The position numbers and the translations under genes were made by a program. This document shows, piece after piece, positions 56,370 to 64,000 of a stretch of 64,000 bases of DNA. The stretch covers positions 57,644,119 through 57,708,118 of the forward strand of contig CM043952.1 in assembly GCA_014529385.2 (NCBI GenBank), written 5' to 3'. The first letter of the stretch is position 1, and each line of letters opens with the position of its first letter. Origin of the DNA: Adiantum capillus-veneris. Its lineage: Eukaryota > Streptophyta > Polypodiopsida > Polypodiales > Pteridaceae. Below the pieces are notes generated by a model, which searched no databases, had not been told where the DNA came from, and worked only from the letters and a program-made list of their open reading frames with translations.

Positions 56370-57660
56370 TAGAGTTGGATTAAAAAAATCTATGGGTAGT
56401 ATAGCATTTAGGCCAAACACCATGTCGTACGGTGTTGTTCCTATCGATGTTTTGTAATCTACCCTGTATGCCCATAATGTTGAGTGTAGCTGCTGATCCC
56501 AATCTGTTCTTGACTCTGACACTATTCTAGTGAGAATCGTGCATAGTGTTTTATTTGTGGCCTCAGCTTGTCCATTGGCCTGTGGATGGTATGGAACAAA
56601 TTTCCTATGTATGACCATGAATTCCTCTAGCAGATATTCAATGACTTCATTAAGAAAATGTGTCCCATGATCACTGACAATTTCTATTGGTAAACCGTAT
56701 CGTACAAAAACATTCTCATACAAAAATTGTGCAATGGTCCATGCATCTGCTTTTTGCGTTGCCTTGGCTTCTACCCATTTTGGGAGATAGTCCGTAGCCA
56801 CAATGATATATTGGGTATGGGTGCGATATGCAGGGGGTGAGATAGGTCCCACAAAATCAATGCCGCATTTTGCAAATGCTCTTTCTCCCATCATTGGCCG
56901 TAGTGGCATCTCATCTCTCTTTATCGGCACCTTGGTGCGCTGACATGCGTCACAACGCTTTAAAAACTCTTCAGCATCCATATACAATGTAGGCCACCAT
57001 ATTCCTGCGGTTAAGATAATTTTTGTCATCTTATCGCCCGAAAAATGGCCTCCACTTATTCCGCTATGTGCATGTTCTAGAATCAGCAGGTATTCACTTT
57101 CACTTGCACAGATTCTAAGTTGATTGTCCTTTCCTCGCTTATAGAGTTGGTTCCCAATTAACTGAAAGTCGCGAGCTTCCAGCTCTATAGCCCTTTTCCG
57201 TGCTCTTGTGATGTTCTTAGGAAACGTCCTGGTGGTTAAGAAATCAATGATATATTGACTCCATGCAGGTGCAATGTTTACCTGAAACAATGTCGCGTGA
57301 TCCACTATAGCCCTTTTCCGTGCTCTTGTGATGTTCTCAGGAAACGTCCTGGTGGTTAAGAAATCGACTCCATGCAGGTGCAATGTTTACCTGAAACAAT
57401 GTCGCGTGATCTAGTGGTCGTTTGGCACTACATATAGTACAATTGGTAACATAAGAATGTGTGTCCGCATACATAGTTGGCCAATAAACCCCTAATTGTT
57501 TCAGTCTCTGGTGTGTTTTCACTGTTGAAAAATGAAATGCACAATCTTGGACATGTGCTTCTTCAAGGTAGCACTCGAATTCTTTCGGATTTATACATAA
57601 TTGTAAGATTTGGTCCGATCCTAGATGATACAGCCGTCTTGCTATCAACTGGAAGTTTTT
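56370..57660 (-). pseudogene. Element C integrase with two zinc modules
   Basis: Module 1 (about 57660-57420) has FQLIARRLYHLGSDQILQL, EEAHVQDCAFHFST, QLGVYWPTMYAD and CTICSAKRP. Module 2 (about 57160-56930) has FQLIGNQLYKRGKDNQLRI, EHAHSGISGGHFSG, GIWWPTLYMDA and CDACQRTK. The core follows with CGIDFVGPISPPAYRT, IVSDHGTHFLNE and YHPQANGQAEATNK. Ty3 integrases normally have one zinc module. The same doubling is in element A. Confidence 0.72.
57184..57410. repeat. Local tandem duplication, period about 120 bp
   Basis: CTATAGCCCTTTTCCGTG at 57185 recurs at 57305. The two copies then run parallel through GTCGCGTGATC, with the second copy slightly shorter. Confidence 0.85.
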
Positions 57661-57819
57661 TGTTTGTCGAATTGTTTGTTGTTTGGATCTGTATTCTGTA
57701 TTATCAACCCCACTTCCAAAGGAAAGAATGCTAGAAATTTCTTGTGACCATTTGGTTATCATTTCAATATTGAAAAGATAAGCATTTGGTATGTCATCAT
57801 CTACTCCTTCAAGAGCTTC

Positions 57820-59130
57820 CCCGTTGTGTATCCTTGAAAGATGATCCACTCGTAGATGAGTTTTACCCTTTTTGACCACCACTGTGAAATCAAATTCTAG
57901 CAGTATAATAAACCAATGTACAATTCTCCCTGTATTGCATGGTTTATTTACCAGATACAAAAGAGCTTGATGATCTGTGAAGAACACAAATTTGTTTGCG
58001 AGCAAATAATGCCGAAATTTCTTTACAACATAAATCATTTCTAACCCTTCTCTTTCTGTGGTTGTGTAGTTATTTTCCGCACTGTTTAACTGTCGGCTTG
58101 CATAACAAACTGGAAAATCCATTGTTCCATCTCCAGGTTGAGGCAGAATACTCCCGATTGCATATGCAGAAGCATCAATGTGAACATGGAATATCTTTTC
58201 CCAATCTGGTGCTTTAAGTACAGGTGCTGATATAAGGTTTTCCTTCAGCTTTTGGAATGAAGTTTCACACTCCTCGGTCCAATCAAAATTGACTAGAAAA
58301 CGATACAGAGGTTGTGCAATGATTGCATACATGTTCGATAATATCCGCAGTGTCCCATGAAGGATTGCACTTGTTTCGCATTAGTAGGCCTAGGTAGGTC
58401 TACTATGACTTTGAATTTGTCTAGGTCAGTGGTTATGCCATTTCTTGAGACAATGTGTCCTAAGATGCAGCCTTGCTTAACCATAAAGATACACTTTTTC
58501 GGGGTAAGACAGATTTGATATGTTCTGCATTTTTCAAAGACCTTTTGCAAATGGTCAATATGTTCCTCTCGTAGTAGAGAGTGTACACAAAGATCATCCA
58601 TGTATATTTCTAAGAATATTCTCAGGTATTCTTTTAATGCGTGCGTCATTAACCTTTGGAAGGTAGCTGGGACATTAGTTAAGCCAAACGGCATAACTCG
58701 ATACGCATAAATTTCCCATTCTGTGGAAAACGCTATTTTGTGTTGATCCTCCCTTGCAATTGCTAGTTGGTTGTATCCTGAAAACCTGTCGAGAAAGGAA
58801 TAAGTCCGTTTTTCGGCCACCCGCTCAAGTACATGTTTTGTGATTGGCAAGGGATAATTATCCCTTATGGTGGCTGCATTTACCTTTTTGAGGTTTACAC
58901 ACACTCGCAGTTTTCCGTTCTTTTTGGAAACTACCACAATGGGTGACAACCAATCTATATGTTCAATTTCATAGATGAATTCAGCTTCCATCAGCTTATC
59001 AATTTCCTCTTTGATTCGTTTAGCAAATGTATCATTGTATGTATAAGGACGTTGTTTGCTAGATTTTGCATCCGATTTCAAAGGAATTGTATGTTGGCAT
59101 ATCGATGGATCAACTCCTTTGAGACCTTTA
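57820..59130 (-). pseudogene. Element C reverse transcriptase and RNase H
   Basis: RT has CQHTIPLKSDAKSSKQRPY, DWLSPIVVVSKKNGKLR, KKVNAATIRDNYPLPITKH, FGLTNVPATFQRLM and the catalytic IYMDDLCVHS. RNase H has FHVHIDASAYAIGSILPQPG, TDHQALLYLVN and VDHLSRI. Motif wording matches E1 and A more than E2 or E3. Confidence 0.82.
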
Positions 59131-60289
59131 TAGGACCATGCAAACACATCTTTATATTTCTTGAGAAGTTGTGTTAGCCGTTCTCCTTCTTCAGGCTCTA
59201 AATCATTTTCTATATAGACTGGCTGAGGATTTTCACCTGGTTCTGCGAGGTCTATCCTTTTTGCATTTTCAGGACCATCGTAAGATTCTTGGTTGGTTCT
59301 TTCCCTGACTGGTGGCGTCATGATGATTTTTCTGTCCTGGATGGTAAATTTCCGATAGTGTGATGGTACATTCATGTTTCCCTTCTTTGACTCCCCTTTA
59401 CCATCACTTTCTTCTTTCATAGTCCATATCTCACGTAAAGACCGTTTCAGTTCTTGGTATTTTCTGTTTACGCTCCAATTTGGTCCACTCTTGGTCTTTT
59501 GTTGTTTCTTTTTCTGATTTTTGAGTTTTTTGTGATTTTGTTTCTGTTTTAGCTTTTCGTACTTGTTTTATTTCCTCTCGCGTTCTTTCCCTTCGATCTT
59601 TTGAGAATCTTCCTGATATTTGATCTTTTACACAATCCTCTCTTTTTACAAGCATCAAATAGTGAGTTTTACCTTTTATCCTGGGCATCAGGTTCTTTCT
59701 CACTTTGTGTCCTGCTCGTTTCCTCCTACAGCGCTCCTGGCGTCTAGAGTGTTGATTAGCAAAATCATAAAAACTGATATTCTCGGTTTCTCTTCCACGC
59801 TCACTTGAGGTGTCTGAACACTCATTATCTGCATCATCATTTACTTCCAAATGTTCAGAGGAGTTATAAAAATCTTCTTGTTCTGGTGGTTCTATCGTCC
59901 CATCTTCTCCGGGTATAATGCTTACCATGTAGTAGGGTAGCACATCATAGCCATCCTTATCGCAAAATTTTGTTGTTAGACTGTCTGTAATGGTACAGAC
60001 ATCCAATGTTGCTAGTATGTATTCCCATTCTAGAGGCTCCAAGGCCTCTTCAGGGAAAGGTTCAGGAATATACTCCTTGTTCTCAATCACTCTTTCTAAG
60101 ATGCATTCCTCCCTTCTTAAGCTTCCACAATGTGAAGCTCCACACATCCATAGCTCTTTTTGCTGCCCTAACCATGCTGGGAGTTCCGATCCTGCTACTA
60201 TAGCTGAATCAAACTCTTCCACAGGTGTTTGGTTCACATCTTTGTAACTATGGTCTTTCAGGTGTATTTTAGTTGTTGTCTCGCCATGT

Positions 60290-60700
60290 CTGAGGTATTT
60301 GTGGTCGTGACCCCAATCTTGGACCATCTTCAATTGTCGCATGAATGGTCTTCCCAAGATGATCTCATAATTGTTCTTTTTGTCGAAATCGACTATTGCA
60401 AATGTATTCTCATACTCGATTCCACACAAAGTGACAATCACTTTTTCTAAGAGTCCTAGAGGCTTCTCCATGAGCCCCTCTACCAATTGCAATTTCATTC
60501 TGGTGGCTCTTAAAGCTGGTTTTTCCCATTTTTTCCAAATTTCCTTGGTGGCGATAGCAACTCCCGCTCCACTATCAAGAATAGCTTTGGAAACTACTCC
60601 TTGGAATTCTACTGGTAGCGTGGTGTTTCCATCTTCTCCCTCGCAATACTCTCCAACCTTGTTTAATGGTACTGGCCTAGTGTTTAGTTGAGGCCTTTCC
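60290..60700 (-). pseudogene. Element C first protease domain
   Basis: Contains NKVGEYCEGEDGNTTLPV, KAILDSGAGVAIATKEIW, RMKLQLVEGLMEKPLGLL and NYEIILGRPFMRQLKM. It is the standard gag-side retropepsin and aligns with those of A and E1. Confidence 0.8.
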
Positions 60701-61039
60701 AACTCTCTGATCCGTTCCTGTAGACTCAAGGTGGGGTATTTCACTCCAATTTTTCTAGGCATTTATCTACTGTGGTCTACATGTTTGGTCGTAACCTTAG
60801 GAGTTCGGCTAATGTGATTGTGCATGCCACCGGGGTGGACAATTCAATCCTTGTGAATCCATCACTTTGTTAGAAGAAAGTCTTTGAGATGGGATTGCTC
60901 TCACTTCAGACTTGGCTTCATACTCTCCTAGGTAAGAGGGTAAAGTTTTCAGCGAGTCTGGTTGGCTGTGCCTCGAACTAATTGATCCCTGGTCTCCCCC
61001 TTGTGAATGTATCTCAAAGTTCATTTGTTTGCCTCAAAT

Positions 61040-63180
61040 TATTCAATAGGAGGTAAGATCACATTCTTCTCTTTTCTCGTGCTATTCATGTGGTTACTCA
61101 TCCTGTTAGCCTCATTGGCCTCATGGATTTGCTTCCACAGATCGTCTAGACCGTTACAGTCCTTACCCATTTCTGTCAATGTTTTAGGCTGGAACCCATC
61201 ACTTGCCTCATCTGTTGTATTTGGCACTATGATAGGTTCTCCTCTAGACTCATAGGCATTTGTGAGTCTTTCCTTTGTTTCTACTTGTTCCTCTAAAGTT
61301 GGTTGGATAGGGGTTGGAGCTGGTGCTTCATGCCAATTTGCAGGTTTACCCAGTGGGTCTTCCATCAATGATTGAGCTATTTCAATAATCTTTTTACACA
61401 TTTCCAACCTTTTTTTTTCTATTTCCGCATATGGATAAGTCATCCACCTTTGCTCCTGGGTTTGGTTCTTTTTGACTCTGGCTTCATAAGATTTTAGAAG
61501 CGCATCCAACTACTCATTTACCTTGTCCACCAATACAGATCCTCCTGATCCTGCACTTTTGGGCTCTGCTATTTCCTTGGGTGCTATGGTTGCCGTGGTT
61601 TGTGAGATTAAGCTAGGTAGATCCTCTAACCGCTCTAATCTATCCTTTGTATGTTTCAACTCCTCGGATAAAGCTGTTTGCTCTCGTTCTTTCCTGGCTT
61701 TCACACATGCCTTTCTAGCTTTCCAAGTGCTTCTCTAATTTTTTATTTCTAAACTTCGGGCATCAGTTTTTGGCTCTTCCATTATGGGTTCGTTCGTCTA
61801 TCTTTGAGCTTGGGCTTGTGTCACCGCCTGAATAGGTATGATTGTTTCATTTTCTGACCCTCCACTGGAAGTTACTGTTTCTAGCATGTTCAAGGTGGTT
61901 TTTGCTCCTTTGCTCGGGTTTTTAGGGCAATCGGAAATCAAATGAGTAACTCCACACTCGGTGCAATATGCGTTGACTCTAATGATTTCATCATGAGGAC
62001 ACTCTCTTAGCCAATGATCTCCACCACACTTGTATTAGGGTCCCTTGGGTTGTTGAGGTGCTCCTTGAGCTCCCCTTTGTTGGTATGCACGTCTCTGTCC
62101 ACCCATGCCTCCGTTGGCTATGAACAACAATGTTCGTTCATCTAAGCTATATCTTCCTTCTCTTGCTGCCTGTGCAGCTGTTGGTGGTCTTGTACTTCCT
62201 AACATGCTCCATGGTTCTGGTGTCGAGGGTTCTTCAGGTGGATAATAGGCAGAGTTTGCCGCATATCCATTGGGATCTTCATAATATGCATGCATAGGCA
62301 CCAAAGCCTTATCCTCTGATTTGGTTACGGTTGGTGTGTATCTTATACCGACTGGTCGTGATCTTGGTAGGGGTGGTTGTTGCCCCAACACCGGTTGTGG
62401 TCTTTCTACACCTACAGGTCCTGGTAGGTTGCCTGCTTGATACCTAGGCATCGGTGGAACTTGAGGAGAAGCTACCTGAGCTTGGGGAGCGTAGGGTCTC
62501 TCTCTCATATATCCTTTGTTATAATAACATTCCTCTATCCCATGGTTTGTCCATTTTTGTTCAATAGCACACCACTTGGGCTGTTTAGCTTGGGGTTTGG
62601 CATAGAAGGTAATCTTTTTTAGCACTTCATCTACAAGCATCTCTTGGTTTACAGCAACTTCTCCTTTCGGTGTTGTCTTAGAAGACTTGCTTCCACTTTG
62701 TTGTGAAGATGAATCGTCGTCAAGGTCCTTGAACTCCCTCTCTTTGTAGACCGCACAATTGTCCACAAGGTAAAGAGCCTGCTTGGTCAATTCATTCAAT
62801 GTCGCGCTCCTCTTCATATCTAATTCTTTCTAGAGATCCGCATTCCTTAGTCCTTGGATGAATATAAGCATAAGTCTGGACTGAGTTGGCAGTTCTTCCA
62901 CAGGACATAACTTAACATATCTTTTTAGTCTTAGGGATGCCTTTCGTACAAATTCCCCATCTTTCTATTTGAATTTATGGATTTGTGAGACGGTATTATG
63001 AGCTATCCCCCTTTGTGATAATTCCTTGATAAACTCTTCAAACACTTCCTCCATAGACTTAAAGTCTCTACGCTCTACAGAGTCAAACCAAGTAGCAGCG
63101 TCATTCTCTAGGGTTAGTCCAAACCCTGCAAATTCGGTAGGGAAGTCTAACACTTCTTTAGCTCTAATTACACGCACAAA
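61040..63180 (-). pseudogene. Element C gag and coiled-coil linker
   Basis: The capsid-like part (about 63180-62965) has FPTEFAGFGLTLENDAATWF and SQRGIAHNTVSQIHKFK, close to element A. A Pro-rich region follows (about 62480-62160). Zinc knuckles with short spacing (about 62040-61920) include CGGDHWLREC and CTECGVTHLISDC. A Lys/Glu-rich coiled coil (about 61740-61400, LSEELKHTKDRLERLEDL) runs toward the protease. Breaks are present. Confidence 0.72.
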
Positions 63181-63199
63181 GGCTGCTACATGGTATTAC

Positions 63200-64000
63200 C
63201 TGGCTTGCCCTAAGTAATCTCTAGAATACTCTGGATGTTGTTTGCAACCATATTGTACTTTGCTTCTTTATCCAATAGAGCATTGCATCTGACACTTGTT
63301 TCTTTTGTACTGCTGAGAATTACAGCTATTTTCATTGATGGTTCTATTGAAGATTTTTGTCTTGCTTTTGCCATGGTCTCATCTTGATCTAAATGTGTAT
63401 CTATGGAGGGTATCTTGAGACTCTGCTTTCCAATCTAGCTTTATTCAGCTGATTCAACTAGCAATGAATGATTGATCTTTGGAATTCCTATTGCTTCTTG
63501 GTTGTCTAGACCTTTGATCTTCTTAACTTCTTGCTTTGGTGGCATTCTCTGCTCAATAGCTTCCGTGGTTGTCATTTGCTCTCTTTTTTTTTGCACTTGA
63601 TATTGCCTGATTTGTTTTAATCTCTTTTGAAGTTCTGTTTGATGGAGATGAATCATCTTCAATAAGCTTTGCTTTGGCATTGGTCTCCATTTTAACTCTG
63701 CTTGAGGACTTTGTACTATCGTTCGCGGGTGACCAGTCTTGATCTCCATTCTTGATTGTCTCTGAAGACTGCATCTTGTTTACATTTTGTATCTCTAACA
63801 TCTTTTGGGCCATTGGCATTCCCATTATGATGTCTTTTGGAATATCCTTCACTGTGATCACATGGAATTGAGCTTTGATGATTTGTGAACTTACTTCAAT
63901 GGTGGTGGAGATGATTCCCTAGCATTATGCTCGTTTGTTTCCTGATATGCTCACATATTGAAGAGCATCTTCCAGCTGTGGTTGGCCCCATATTTTCCAA
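63200..64000 (-). mobile_element. Protease-like fragment of another element at window edge
   Basis: Minus-strand blocks resemble parts of Ty3 proteases. At about 63910-63800 there is AQFHVITVKDIPKDIIMGMP, like the end of a retropepsin. At about 63350-63200 there is CNALLDKEAKYNM, which resembles NALLDTGAKYN of the second protease-like domain of E1. Between them lies a Lys/Ser/Asn-rich linker. The fragment meets gag of element C near 63200 without a visible LTR. It is broken and continues beyond the window. Confidence 0.4.

Larger units (their letters stand above)
54546..63200 (-). mobile_element. Element C: Ty3 with doubled integrase module and second protease
   Basis: Minus-strand fossil with many breaks. 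Right to left: gag (about 63180-61800), coiled-coil linker (about 61740-61040), first protease (about 60700-60290), acidic then basic linker (about 59850-59500), RT (about 59130-58380), RNase H (about 58290-57820), doubled zinc module (about 57660-56930), integrase core (to about 56370), C-terminal part (about 56290-56000), second retropepsin-like domain (about 55830-55480), WIPK tail (about 55390-54806), polypurine tract (about 54572-54554). It shares NKVGEY-EGE, DCVK, CV-LKKVNAAT and LGRPFMR with A, and domain order with E1. No 5' LTR was recognised at the right end. It looks older than E2, E3 and Copia. Confidence 0.8.

Overview
The window is repeat-dense plant nuclear DNA. It shows nested LTR retrotransposons, tRNA-Met and tRNA-Asp type primer sites, plant-type chromovirus, Tat and Copia polyproteins, and one intron-bearing gene. 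I saw no rRNA, tRNA gene, CRISPR array or bacterial-style operon. The style fits a large land-plant genome, perhaps a fern, lycophyte or gymnosperm. That placement is inference only.

Layout. 1-3390 holds a decayed, intron-containing transposase-like gene on the minus strand, plus one small orphan ORF. From about 3395 an old minus-strand Ty3 element (A) begins. It is split at 7095 by element E1 and resumes at 31857-33978. E1 (7096-31856, plus strand, TSD TTTTG) is itself split in gag by element E2 (11125-22385, plus strand, Tat type with two RNase H domains, LTRs of 2.67 kb). Element B (minus strand) lies at 33979 to about 38400. It has an LTR-like end and a long coiled-coil coding region but no recognisable pol. 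At 39314-53272 lies E3, a plus-strand chromovirus (TSD TTTGT), which carries a minus-strand Copia element in its gag (42167-47344, TSD ATTTC). Element C, a minus-strand Ty3 element, fills about 54546-63200. A further protease-like fragment runs to the window edge.

Most notable biology. E1, A and C appear to be one Ty3 lineage with unusual architecture. Gag has zinc knuckles with a shortened CX2CX3HX4C spacing, and an acidic-then-basic linker lies between protease and reverse transcriptase. In A and C the zinc-binding N-terminal module of integrase is duplicated. In E1 and C a second retropepsin-like domain follows integrase, and the tail repeats a W-[VI]-P-K motif. I do not know of a description of this combination. 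Other items are paired homologous small ORFs ahead of gag in E2, a long imperfect inverted repeat and a second polypurine tract at the 3' side of E1, a tripled 24-bp palindrome next to B, and an AGGA-loop hairpin just before the polypurine tract in both E3 and B.

Relative ages follow from nesting and from by-eye LTR differences. A is oldest, then E1 (about 3% LTR difference), then E2 (about 0.5%). E3 (under 1%) is older than the Copia inside it. All of these elements are treated as fossils: the domains named are landmarks, not working genes.
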